Shown one piece after another: positions 20,740-31,470 of a stretch of 64,000 nucleotides of DNA. The stretch is from Lepus europaeus (lineage: Eukaryota; Chordata; Mammalia; Lagomorpha; Leporidae). The notes beneath the pieces were generated by a model. That model did not search any database. It was not told the origin of the DNA and saw only the letters and a program-made list of their open reading frames with translations. Position 1 is the stretch's first letter. Every line of letters starts with the position of its first letter. Made by a program: the position numbers and the translations under genes. The DNA is taken from NCBI RefSeq assembly GCF_033115175.1, contig NC_084839.1, forward strand, positions 41,649,501 to 41,713,500, read 5' to 3'.

Positions 20740-21650
20740 AAATTTATTAACCACAGCTGTACATATGTATGGGATACTGTGCAACATTCCAATACATGTA
20801 TCTAATATGTACTGATCAAATCAAGGTGATCAATATTTTTTCTCTTTGATGTTACTTTACAATTGGAGCCTTGGAGATCCTCTCCTCTATTTGCTCACAA
20901 AATACATAATAGATTATTGGGAACTGAAGTCACCCCAGCATGTGGTGTAACGCTAAGAACTTACTCCTTCCATCTAAGTCTGACTTGGTACCTGTCACCA
21001 TCCTCTCTCTATCCCCACAGTAGCCCTCCCAGACTCTCAGAGTTACTACACTGCATTCAGAATGATTTTTCAACATCCACACATGAGGGGGAATATATGG
21101 TCTTTATCTTTCTGTACCTGGCTTATTATATTTAACACCATCGTCATTGGTTTTTTGATGAACTCTATAGGATTGATTTGGGGAATATGGACATTTGAAT
21201 ATCGATTCTTCCAATCTGTGAACATGAAATGCTTTTCCATTATCTTGTGTCCTCTACAATTTCTTTCATCAGTATTTCATAATTTGTAGAGTTCTTTCAG
21301 TTCTTTGGTTAAATCTCCTCCTAATTTCTTTTGCAGCTATTGTGAGTGGGTTTGCTTTCTTGATTTCCCTTTCAGTTACATCATTGGTGTATACAAATGC
21401 TACATTTTTTTGTGTGTTGATTTTGCATCCTGCAACTTTACTGTATTTGTTTATTAGTTGTAACAACTTTTTTGGTAGTATGTTTAGATTCTCCCATGTA
21501 TATAACGTCACCTGCAAACACGGATATTTTCACTTCCTCCTTTCCCATTCTGATGCCTTTATTTCTTTATCTCCCCTGACTGTTCTTGAATATTCGACAG
21601 CTTGTTACTTTAGCATGATATTGGCTGTTTTCATATATTAGGATGATAGT
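20740..21650 (-). repeat. L1 fragment, antisense (3' UTR and end of ORF2)
   Basis: On the minus strand the frame 21269-21517 reads LLQLINKYSKVAGCKINTQ and AFVYTNDVTEREIKKANPLTI, which is L1 ORF2 (the '...FSKVAGYKINTQKS...' region). To the left, GTACATATGTATGGGATACTGTGC and CCAATACATGTATCTAATATG match antisense L1 3' UTR text. Both frames are broken, so the element is dead. Confidence 0.85.
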
Positions 21651-22330
21651 TTGGAAATAAAATTGCTTAGTTGTACTTTCTCAAAAAGATAGGTTCTGTG
21701 GTCCTTTATTCACTTTGAGGCTTGTCTGATAAACTAAATAATTTACTATTCCAGAAATAATTTAATTTTTTGCCTGCTTTCCCAAATAGTTCTTTGAAGC
21801 TCAATAACTTAATGGGGATATATCTGTAAGTTGCCTGTTTTAGATAATTTTTCTTGGTTATGCTCTTTTCACATAGAGATTCATTTTTTTTTTGTTAATT
21901 TTAGGAGAGTTTTCTGGAATATCTTTAATTGTTTGCCTTGTCCATTATTTCTGTTGCCTTCTTGAAGCCCTTATATTAAACTCCTTGGTTTGTCTTCTAT
22001 AACTATCATTTCCTTTCTAAGCCTTTCTACTCATTTGTTTGCTTACATGTCATCTTGCTGTCTTTTCTCATTTCCATTCTCTAAGCTAGTAGTCTTCAAT
22101 GAAGAATTCACTGCCCTCGACAAAGACTTTACAGGGGGATATGCAAGCCTAGAAAGTTTTAAGAGCACCAATTTTCATATCCATACCTATTCTTTGCAAA
22201 CACTACCAGAAAATATAATTAAGGTTGAGATGTTCTGTGGGTTCCTTTTTCTTGTATTCCCCTTTCACAGTCACTCAGCGCCACTGGTATTGGTGATGCT
22301 TCCTTTAATGAAGTCACCATAAGCTCTCGG
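21651..22330. repeat. AT-rich, probable old L1/ERV-derived antisense sequence
   Basis: T-rich, low-CpG sequence (for example TTGTTAATTTTAGGAGAGTTTTCTGGAATATC and TTGTTTGCCTTGTCCATTATTTC) that looks like further antisense transposon sequence adjoining the L1. Class not resolved. Confidence 0.35.
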
Positions 22331-23580
22331 TAGAGCTCCATGTCTTTCCTTCTCTTACAACATTTATGTTAAGGTGGAAACAAGGCATTAGGAATGGAGG
22401 ACTTTGCCTGTGTTGGCAGGTTCTGAATTAACTGTAGAATGAGCATCAAGAGATATGACAAATTTTGTTTACGAATCTCACCTCTTCCAATCCATAACTA
22501 TTGTCAAAGAATTAATTGCTTCTAAGGGAGAGTCCTGTGAGAGACAGTGTGCTGGGAACCAATTTATGACAAGCCTGGCTCGCTCTATCTTATCTACATA
22601 TCCATGAATCTAAGTATTTGAGTATTAGTATCTATTTCTAAGTGATGTATCTGTGCCCCACAAATTGCTCTTTCTGCATTTCACCATTCTTGGTGACGGA
22701 GCTTGGAGAAAACACGTGTGCATCTTTGCTTTGGTCTAGGTGCATATCTGCATGATTTTGAGGAGAAGGAAATGAACAGGTCCAGACTAACTTCCAGTGC
22801 TTCCAGGAGATTAGTATTACATCTGGAGATGGAACACAGGGCTAAGGTAATGGCTCACATTGTCTTGAGTGCTTATTCAGAACAGAAGGGGAAACATTTT
22901 CATTGCCTCTGGCCAACAGATTATGGGATTCTGTAAACTCATAGCTGTCTTTTATTTGGACACATCTCTTTTTCTCACTGCTATTAGCAAATCATTTGTT
23001 TCTCAATTATTTTTCCATCAGGCAATTATTAGATTTCTATTATCATAGAAGGAATATGTTATAGATTCCACCATAACAATACACATATCTTTAATTGTTA
23101 GTAAAGTTTTTGTAATTCCTCTTCTTACTGATGACCCAATACTTTCCTTTTACTGTTACTTTCTACAAGGTAGTTTAAATTGCATTTTAAAAGCAAAACA
23201 TCTACCTTTGAACAGGTGTAAGATAAAATGTTCCCAAAACATATACTAAAACATAATATCATGAACTCTACAGAACTAACTTTATTTAATTATCAGTAAT
23301 TCCTCCCTCTCAGATGTTGATACACTTTTGTAATAATATCAAACACATAATTGTAAACATACTGCTTTTAAACCATTAAGTAAATTACTAACTTATCTCT
23401 GTTTAATAACAATCAGGTTATCCAATTGTATCTACCTTTCTTACCTTTTTAAGACATTTCAAGATGTCTTAGAAAATGTAAATTATAGTTTGTTAATGGC
23501 AGATTTATAATTTTTAATTTTATCATTTTTTAAAATGACATCTTCACTGATTTAAGTTACAAAAATGAAGTTTATCTTAA
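22331..23580. other. Intergenic AT-rich sequence
   Basis: No gene, RNA or confident repeat seen. The 77-codon frame at 22703-22936 has no recognisable homology. Confidence 0.4.
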
Positions 23581-23596
23581 AAAAAAAAAAATCCCA

Positions 23597-23904
23597 CCGG
23601 CGCCGTGGCTCACTTGGTTAATCCTCTGCCTGCCGCGCCGGCATCCCATATGGGTGCTGGGTTCTAGTCCAGTTGCTCCTCTTCCAGTCCAGCTCTCTGC
23701 TGTGGCCTGGGAGGGCAGTGGCCCAGGTGCTTGGGCTCCTGCACCCACATGGGAGACCAGGAGGAAGCACCTGGCTCCTGTCTTCGGATCGGCGCAGCTC
23801 TGGCCGTAGTGGCCATTTGAGGAGTGAGCCAACGGAAGGAAGACCTTTCTCTCTGTATCTCTCTCTCACTGTCTAACTCTACATGTCAAATAAAAAAAAA
23901 AAAA
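23597..23904 (+). repeat. CSINE, sense, young 'GTGGCTCACTTGG' subtype
   Basis: Head CCGGCGCCGTGGCTCACTTGG, GGGTTCTAGTCCAGTTGC, core CCCAGGTGCTTGGGCTCCTGC, TC stretch and A-tail. A-rich duplication ending ATCCCA on both sides (23591-23596 and 23905-23910). Confidence 0.95.
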
Positions 23905-23910
23905 ATCCCA

Positions 23911-25370
23911 AGAATAATTCATTGTAATTTGATAAGGTTTGAAAAGACTTTCTGGCAAAATTACCAGAAATTGAATAAAGACCAGAAAAAAAGTTCTTTT
24001 GCCTGCTGGGTAGATTCCAATTCCTGGGTTTCAACAGAACTGAGGTAGCATCTAATCAATTGATCAGCTAATTGTCATTAAAAATAATTCTGATGGTCAC
24101 TTTGCATGTAACTTTAAAGGACTTTTTTTTGATGGTCACTTGGCATGTCACTTTTAAAGGACATTTAAAAAAGGAAAATTCCTTTACCTCCATGTAGTTA
24201 CTTACACAAAAAAGGGTTCTCAGGTCTTATGTTTACAAAAATGAGAAAGACAAACAGCACTGATGCCAAGCTTGGCTCATCCTGAAAATGTCATATTTAT
24301 ATATTTACCTGTGGATACATGAACTCATTAGAAAATGCCTCATCCAATATCATTAAGTGATCATTTTCTCATAAGTGTCTACTGTTGAAATTTAATCAAT
24401 ATGTATCAAAATTTATAATATTTATTTTGCTTAATTATATAACTTAATAATTGCAATAATTGAAGCAGGAGAAAAAATGAATACTTAGGAGGCTTATTGA
24501 CAGAGGAAATTAAAACAAATTAAATTTTGTTTATGTATAATTGTTGCAGAGAACTATGATAAGATAACCAACCAAACATCTTTAAACAGAAAAACATTGT
24601 TCTGTGATAAAATTACGTAGAAAAGAATAGGAGATCAGATAAGGAGAAATGATGTACAATATTTATTAAAGTGAGGTCATGCATCTGAATGGATAAAGTT
24701 CACATACAGTTTAATGTGGTTCTTGGATTGTAGTTTCTCTACCTCTGATCTAGATATAAAATTGTTAATCATGTTAATAATGTAGATGAAATTTACAAGT
24801 GTGTCAAAGCTGTAGCCATTACTTTGTGAATATGAAAAAAGCATTCTTCCAGAATTCAAACATTATTACCTAATTCAGCAAAGAAGTTACATGTGCCACT
24901 GAGAACTGAGGAAGGAGCGACAGTCCGCATCATTTCCCTTTCTTCTCACCTGTTCATGTGAACAGCATTCCCGTGGGAGCAACTCTGGGCCAGCCCGGCG
25001 TGATTCTCAGCAGCACGTGCTGCCAGCTTTCACGTGGGCTGCCCTCTTCACCCATCTCCTTTGGTTTCTGGCCTTGGGAACCTTGGGCCACGTGCCCACG
25101 CATTTCCTTCTTGCTATGGCTCCAGCACACAAGGGGCCTGCAGAGGTCTCCCACTCCTGGGCTGCTCTGACATCTGCAGCAAGGAACCCTCTTTGCATGC
25201 TCTCCAGCTTGAGCCCCAGCTCTTGTTTTAGTTTCTATCCGGAGTGCAGTAATCTCTGACTTTTTACCAAAGTGTTTCTATGTTAAGTAGTTACTGATGT
25301 ATTCAGGCTTAAACCCACCATCTTGCTATTCACTTTCTGTCTATTCCATTTGTTTTTCTGTGCTTCTTCC
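23911..25370. other. Intergenic AT-rich sequence
   Basis: No gene. Contains the short tandem duplication at 24091-24163 (listed separately). 24900-25260 is GC-richer, with overlapping chance frames on both strands. Confidence 0.4.
24091..24163 (+). repeat. Two-copy tandem duplication (about 36-39 bp unit)
   Basis: TGATGGTCACTTTGCATGTA (24091 on) is followed at 24130 by GATGGTCACTTGGCATGTCA. Both units continue into ACTTT(T)AAAGGAC. A few substitutions and a T-run length difference separate them. Confidence 0.85.
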
Positions 25371-26320
25371 ACTCTTACATCTTTTTTTTTTTTTTTTTAA
25401 TTTGACAGGTAGAGTTATAGACAGTGAGAGAGACAGAGAGAAATGGCTGCCTTCCATTGGTTCACTCCCCAAATGGCTGCTGTTTGTAGTTTCTCATTAA
25501 ATTGGCTCCTTCACTCCCTTGCACTAGCCTCTGCTCTCTTGCCTGGCTTCCTTCTTTTCTGAGGGCAGGGGACAGGGGTGCAGCAGGTGGGCTGCCAGCA
25601 GGGCTGAGTTTTCAAGGTCTTATGCTTACGTGGTGCCAACTGCCTAGGGACAATACTGATGTGTAAGGACCTAAAAGCTCAAACCAGACTCAGGTGTAGA
25701 CCAGTCCTGAGGATTCAGCTCTGACCAGGGCAGGAATAGGCTGCAGCATGGCTGTAAGGGCATTGCACTTCCTGATGCTGGTTTCAGCCATCTATATGCC
25801 TCACCTGTGGAAACTATAGGCTGGAGCCTGCCAAGCGTGGGTTTCGCATCCGCCTATCTTGTAGGCAACTCTCTTGTTCGTGGAAGCAAGACAGCCCCTG
25901 AACTGTGGCTTCTGGTCCAAAGGGCAGCAGGGCACAGTCTGGGTGCCTGGGTTCCCTGCCAGCTCTCACCTTGCCCACTAATTTATTTGAACTGTGAAGG
26001 AGGTAAGCTTAGTCAGCAGTTTAAGAAACCTGGTTTTTGAATAAAGGTTTTACAGATAATAGAGTACTGTTAATAAAATGTTTTAAGTTTACACACACAC
26101 ACAAAAAGCCAGGAGCCAGGTGCTTCCTCCTGGTCTCCCACGCAGGTGCAGGTGCCCAAGCACTTGGGCCATCCACCACTGCCTTCCCAGGCCACAGCAG
26201 AGAGCTGGACTGGAAGAGGGGCAACTGGGACAGAATCCAGTGCCCATATGGGATACTGGCGCCACAGGTGGAGGATTAACCAAGTGAGCCACGGCGCCGG
26301 CCCCCACTCTTACATCTTGC
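25371..26320 (-). repeat. CSINE, antisense, split by an insertion of about 0.62 kb
   Basis: The left part (25381-25480) is the SINE tail and 3' body: T-run, TTTGACAGGTAGAGTTATAG, GA-stretch, CCAAATGGCTGCT. The right part (26107-26305) resumes with AGCCAGGAGCCAGGTGCTTC and runs to the head complement GTGAGCCACGGCGCCGGCCC. A shared 14-bp duplication CACTCTTACATCTT at 25371-25384 and 26307-26320 shows that both parts are one insertion. About 25 bp of SINE is missing at the break. Confidence 0.9.
25481..26106. other. Unidentified insert of about 0.62 kb inside a CSINE
   Basis: Begins TGTTTGTAGTTTCTC and ends in AATAAAATG ... AAGTTTACACACACACAC. It carries GAATAAAGGTTTTACAG near the right end and a TATATGCC at about 25792. 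The TG start, TTTACA-type end and late AATAAA resemble a solo LTR in sense orientation. An alternative is retrotransposed 3'-UTR sequence. No target duplication is visible at its own borders, so the class is open. Confidence 0.45.
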
Positions 26321-26564
26321 ATTTTAAAATTAATCAAATACTTTTTGTATCATTGCACTTCCCTTTTGTTTCGCTTGCTGATTATACTTTATGTTACTAC
26401 TAGAGATGACAATACACATCTTGATCAGCTGGAATCTGACACAAATTTGTGTTTTCACCAAGGACTAGAGAATACTTTAAGTTCCCTTTAATACTTTTTC
26501 TGCTTTTGTTGCTACCATTATCATGAATTTCATTTCTACATATTAAAAACACTTATTATAAGTG

Positions 26565-26815
26565 TCTTTAAAAATATTTATTTGAGACAGACAGCTACTA
26601 TTCACTGTCCCTGTCAGCTGGGGCCAAAGCCCAGGTCTCCCACGTGGATGGCAGGAACCCAATCACGTGAGCCATTATTGCTGCCTCCCAGAGTCTGCAT
26701 TAGCAGGAAGTTGGAGTCAGGAGTCAGAGGCAGGAATTGATCCCAGGTACCCCAATATGGAAGGCTGACACCTTAGCCAATATCTTAACTGCTAGGCAAT
26801 GCCCACATTTCCTAG
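26565..26815 (-). repeat. Old C-type SINE subfamily, antisense
   Basis: TTAAAAATATTTATTTGAGAC tail complement, then CCCAGGTCTCCCACGTGG, TTAGCAGGAAGTTGGAGTCAGGAGTCAGAG, and TATCTTAACTGCTAGGCAATGCCCAC head complement. Its middle differs from the main CSINE (extra AGGAGTCAGAG segment). The copies at 35375 and 42217 share parts of this wording. Confidence 0.8.
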
Positions 26816-26864
26816 TGTTCTTAGAGTTAATTTGCATAATCTACAGCCACACATTTTTCTGATT

Positions 26865-27195
26865 TTGCTATCAGGGTAACGCCAGCATCACAGAAGGAGT
26901 TGGAGGTGTCCTCTTCAATATTCTAGAAGTCCTTGTGTAGTATTTGTATTCTTTCTTTCTTGAATGTTTGGCAGAATTCTCCAGTGAAGCCACCTGGGCC
27001 TGAAGTTTTCTTTGTAGGAATGTTTTAAACTATAAATTCAATCTCTCTAATAGATCTACTACCACGTCTCACAACATCTATTTCTTCATGAGTGAACTTT
27101 GGTAGTTTGTGTTTAGGGAATTTGTGCATTTTGGATGGAAATGGAATCATGAAATGGACATCCATGATCATGTTAAATTGATTGCTGTACAGCTG
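26865..27195 (-). repeat. L1 ORF2 fragment, antisense
   Basis: Matches the complement of a central L1 ORF2 region: TTGCTATCAGGGTAACGCC, TTGGCAGAATTCTCCAGTGAAGCCACCTGGGCC, ATAAATTCAATCTCTC and GGGAATTTGTGCATTTTGG are the diverged phrases. No intact frame. Confidence 0.8.
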
Positions 27196-27232
27196 TTCAT
27201 TTGTACTTCTATATTTTAAATTTGAATAGATG

Positions 27233-27825
27233 GATGGAGTGGGCTTGGGATGCCCACATACCGTATCAGATGGCCTGTTTTGAGTCCCTGCTCCTCTGCT
27301 TCTGATCCAGTCTCTGCTGATGTGCACCCTGGGAACAATTCTGCTCTGCCCCAAAGGAGAGCTTTCTGCCGATGAAGCCACTGAGTGAGGCAGATGGGAA
27401 GTGCCTGAGGATGAAGGACGTGAGTGGATTCAGGATGTGAGGCTAAGGTTCCCCTCTTGAGCAGTCCATAGGAAATCATACACAAATGAAGCATGACTCG
27501 CTATGCTAAGAAGAGTAATCATGGTGGCACAGGTGGGGAGATGAGGATCATTCCGGGAGGGGGCTGTCCTCCCCGACACCTCTCCATGTAGGCTCTTCTG
27601 GCCTGGAAGAAGGCATGGGGTGGGGTTGGGGAGTGATGGGAGGTGGGTGGAGTGACTGTGGTGAGAACAATTCCCAACACCTGGGGCTGCCAGGTGCCAC
27701 CCATGTGGGAGACCCAGACTGAGCCCCTGGCTCCTGGCTTTGGCCGGGCCCAGCCCCAGCTGGTGCAGGCATTTGGGGAATGGATCAATGGATGGATGCT
27801 CTCCTTTCAAATAAAATTAATATAT
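27233..27825 (+). repeat. Old C-type SINE, sense, split by a 0.33 kb insert
   Basis: Left part 27233-27341 (GGAGTGGGCTTGGGATGCCC head, CTTCTGATCCAGTCTCTGCTG). Right part 27665-27825 (CCCATGTGGGAGACCCAGAC, TTTGGCCGGGCCCAGCCCC, GCATTTGGGGAATGGATC, TTTCAAATAAAATT). GAACAATTC occurs at 27333-27341 and 27665-27673, so the 323 bp between them entered with a 9-bp duplication. Confidence 0.7.
27342..27664. other. Unidentified 323-bp insert with 9-bp flanking duplication
   Basis: GC-richer than its surroundings, no poly-A, no terminal inverted repeat that I can see, and no coding similarity. It lies precisely between two copies of GAACAATTC. Could be a diverged SINE or a fragment of another element. 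Confidence 0.5.
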
Positions 27826-28044
27826 AATTTTAAAGCATATAACTGTACTGATAAGCATCACGCCTAATTAAACCAGTAAAATTTTTAAAAAATATGACTA
27901 GCTTCTGTAGTTGTATTTCTTCTCTCATTCTCATTCATGGAAGCTTGTGTTTCCATCTGCTTTTCCCCTGAGCATGCTGGGTAGAGGCATACCATTGTTA
28001 AAATTTTTCTCAGAGAACCAGTTTTTGTTTCCACTCAGTTGTTT
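27826..28044. other. AT-rich sequence, nothing recognised
   Basis: Short unassigned stretch between two SINEs. Confidence 0.4.
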
Positions 28045-28225
28045 CTCCCATGCGTGTGCAGGGCCCAAGCACTTGGGCCATCCTCCACTGCACTCCCGGG
28101 CCACAGCAGAGAGCTGGCCTGGAAGAGGGGCAACCGGGACAGAATCCGGCGCCCTGACCAGGACTAGAACCCTGTGTTTCGGCGCCACAGGCAGAGGATT
28201 AGCCTATTGAGCCGCAGCGCTGGCC
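28045..28225 (-). repeat. CSINE, antisense, 5' part only
   Basis: Starts mid-element at CTCCCATGCGTGTGCAGGGCC, then GGCCATCCTCCACTGCACTC, CTGACCAGGACTAGAACCC (B-box complement) and GCCTATTGAGCCGCAGCGCTGGCC (head). The tail half and GA-stretch are missing, so it is a truncated copy. Confidence 0.9.
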
Positions 28226-28299
28226 AAATCAAAGAAAGTTTTATAAAGTTTGTATCCACACCCACAGTACACTCTTATGAAACTTACACTGGTAGGGCT

Positions 28300-28646
28300 G
28301 GGGTTGGTGCTGTGGCACAGCGGGTGGGGCCACCGCCTGCAGTGCCAGCATCCTTTATGGACTCTGGTTCAAGTTCCAGCTGCTCCACTTCCCTTCCAGC
28401 TCTCTGCTGTGGCCTGGGAAAGCAGTAGAAGATGGCCCAAGTCCTTGGGCCCCTGTACCCACGTAGGAGACCCGGAAGAAGCTCCTGGCTCCTGGCTTTG
28501 GATCAGTTCATCTCCGGCTGTTGCAGCCAATTGGGGAGTGAACCAGTGGATGAAAGACCTCTCTCTCTCTCTCTCTGCCTCTCCTTCTCTCTCTGTGTAA
28601 CTCTGACTTTCAAATAAATAAATAAGCCTTAAAAAAAAGAAACAAA
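28300..28646 (+). repeat. CSINE, sense, full length
   Basis: Head GGGGTTGGTGCTGTGGCACAGCGGG, GATGGCCCAAGTCCTTGGGCCCC core, CAGCCAATTGGGGAGTGAACC, (TC)n and AAATAAATAAATAAGCC tail. Duplication GTAGGGCT at about 28292-28299 and 28648-28655. Confidence 0.95.
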
Positions 28647-28655
28647 AGTAGGGCT

Positions 28656-28860
28656 TTAATGTCAGGTAGGAGGAATTCTTGCAGGTCCAAAAGTTATTAA
28701 AACAATGAGGATACCTGAAAAAGGAACCAGGAATGATTTTACAACCGTGTGAACATACTTTACAATTACTGGATTGTCCACTTTACATGGGTAGTTATAT
28801 CACAGGTAAATTATATGAACTACATTTCAATAAAACTTTTTGACAAAGGAATCAGCAGAC
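28656..28860 (+). repeat. L1 3' UTR end (L1ME-like)
   Basis: GTGTGAACATACTTTACAATTACTGG, GTCCACTTTACATGGG, TAAATTATATGAACTACATTTCAATAAAACTTTTT corresponds to the L1 3' terminal text seen more intact at 37420-37505. The CSINE at 28300 lies at its left edge. Confidence 0.7.
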
Positions 28861-31470
28861 AAAATCACTATAGGGAAAAGTAAAGTCCAAAAAGATAAAA
28901 AAACAAATTTAGCACATGTCAGAAAAATGTGGTATGAATAGTTGAGAATTATGACCTAATAACTTAGTATGGATTCAAAGAACACAGTGAAAAAGTGGCC
29001 TGTATGAATCAGGTGTACTGAAAAAATGACTGAACAAAGAAATAATGCAGCGTAAGAAGATAAAATCGGACTAAGATATGGAGAAGTGACATCATAGAAA
29101 TGGGTATTGCAGAGTGGATTAATAGATAACATTGAAAATAAGCCTAAAAATGGGAAGCAGCCTTGAGAAAACTGCACAAAATTTTTAAAAAAAAGAGTTC
29201 TAATGAATGATAGAGGAAAATCATATATATGGGAGATGGATAAGGAAGAGTTACTGCTCAATTCTGCATTCAGCAAAAGACAACAGAACAATCAAGCACA
29301 CATGAAACCTTTAAAGTTTAATTCAAGAAAGTTCTTCTGAAATAAGACTTCCATCTGCAGATTTAAACAGGCACACCATGCCCCAGAAAGAACCAAGAAA
29401 GAGGAACTGACACTAGAACATACCCAAAGTTATGATCAATCAGACAGAAAACCCAACTGCCTCAAAGGGAGAGGACAGAAGTCAGTGGCTTAATTCTTCT
29501 TTAGAGTAACATTCAAGAGTGTAGAAATTCACAGGCCTCAAAAGCCTCGGGAAAACTGACTCAAGAATTTTATTTCCACCCAAAAATAAAAGTTAGATAC
29601 ACATGTTCAAACATAGAAATGTTCGAAGAGCATTCATAGGAATCATTCTTGAAAACGTTACTAAAAGCAGCTCTGCATATTGAAAGACAAAAGGAACATG
29701 AAAACAATGAAGGGTTCAATTAAATAAGTTAGAAAAAGAATAGTACAATAATCTTAAGAACAAAAGAAGGGATATATTAGTAAAGATAAAAGCAACATTT
29801 AAAAAATTAGAACTGGGAGAACTATAGGACAAACTGTCTCCTACTTAATGTCTCTCAGGAAAAATAAAAGAGTAAACATTTAGCTAAGCTAATAACAATA
29901 TAAATACACAGAGGAAATATATATATACAAATATTAAAACAGAATATAGAAAAATAAGTATAGACACTGATTAAATTATAAGATGATACATTGCTCAGCT
30001 TTATGCAAATAGATGCAATGGATAATTAGCTAGGGAAACATAAATGAACAAATCCAATCCCAGAAAAGGAAGAAAATATAAATAGATCAATTTCTAGAAA
30101 ATTTTACAAGTGAATTCTATCAAATTTTTCAGGTATACATATATATAATGCTAATACTTTTAAATGGTTCCAAATGTACAGAGGAAAAGTCCCAAAATCT
30201 TCTTATGAACTCAACGTTATACAGTCCTCACCCTAAGCACTGAAATAGAATATTAGCCATTGCACTTTACAGGTATATTAGTTAAATACATAACGATCAT
30301 GCAAAACTCATACTGAGAATGCAAAGATGGTTCAATATGAAGAAATCCCTATTACAATGTGACTTACACACAGATCAAAGGAGAAATATTGCCTGAACCA
30401 GATACTGAGAGTCATCAGGTAACATCTGACATTCCTTTTGAATTTATCAGTAAAATGCTAATAGACAAGTCATTTCTTAAAATTAAAAATACATATATTT
30501 CATTTCAAAGGCCAGGAACTACACAATGAACCATTGAGTCCCATTAAAATCAGAAGAAAAACAAGTGTACACATTATTACCACTGTTGCTTAATTTCATT
30601 TGGGCAATTCTAGCAAAAGTCATTAGGGAAGAGAAGAGAAAAAGCGCTAAGATGAGAAAGGAAAAGGAGGAAAATATTATTTGCAGATGAGATCGTACTA
30701 AGTCAGCAAGTCCAGGAAATCAAGTAAAAACATTCCTATTACCAAGAATAACAAGATAAGTTAGTAAGGTGGCTGAGAACAAAGTTAAAACACAAAAATC
30801 AATAGTTGTTTAAGAATGATCGCTAGACAATATGACAGAAAAATATTCACTTTATAATAACAAAAAATGTGATAGAATTCTTATGAATAAACCTAAGAAA
30901 TGTGCATAATCCACAGGAAGGAAGCTTGCAAACATTACCCAAGGCCAGTAAAAAAGACTGGATAAATAGTGAGGCATATCATATTCTTAAATAAAGTGAT
31001 GATGGGAATATGAAGGCAGCGCTCTGTAAATAAATCTATAGGCTGGCCCCTCTCAATATTTTGGGAATAGAGCAAGAAAAGAACAATTGGGGGAGATCCC
31101 AGCAGGCACTGAAAAGTAAACTTTAGGGTAATTAAAATGGTTTGGTACCCAACATGAACAGGCAGGTCTATAGAATGGAACAGCTACCCCAGGACTAGAT
31201 GCAAACATTATTGGGACTAAGTTTCTGATAAATTTGGCATTTCAAATCAGTACAATTATACAGTTAACAAACAGTATTAGAGTAAGAGGGTAGTCATGTG
31301 AAAATATGAAACTAAATTTTCTTTCTCCTTATACCAAAATAAATTCTAGTTAGATTAACTAGTTAAATGAGAAAAAATCACATGTAAATATAACAGAAAT
31401 TATAAATCTGACTTTACAAACATTTTTCTTTATGGCAAAAATAATACTGAGTATATTTTTCATTTCCAAA
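28861..31470 (+). repeat. Degenerate L1 (ORF1 into ORF2), sense
   Basis: A-rich sense L1 relic of about 2.6 kb. ORF1-like text at 29330-29650 (CAAGAATTTTATTTCCACCC); ORF2-like at 30310-30480 (GAATGCAAAGATGGTTCAATATG, AATGCTAATAGACAAG), 30590-30950 (GGCAATTCTAGCAAAAGTCATTAGGG, TATTTGCAGATGAGATCGTAC, GCTGAGAACAAAGTTAAAACAC) and 31140-31400. All reading frames are broken by many stops. (AT)n-type strings sit near 29920-29935. Confidence 0.8.

Noticed and set aside
21269-21517. 82-codon minus-strand ORF resembling reverse transcriptase
   Set aside because: A fragment of decayed L1 ORF2, not a host gene; no active site or complete frame.
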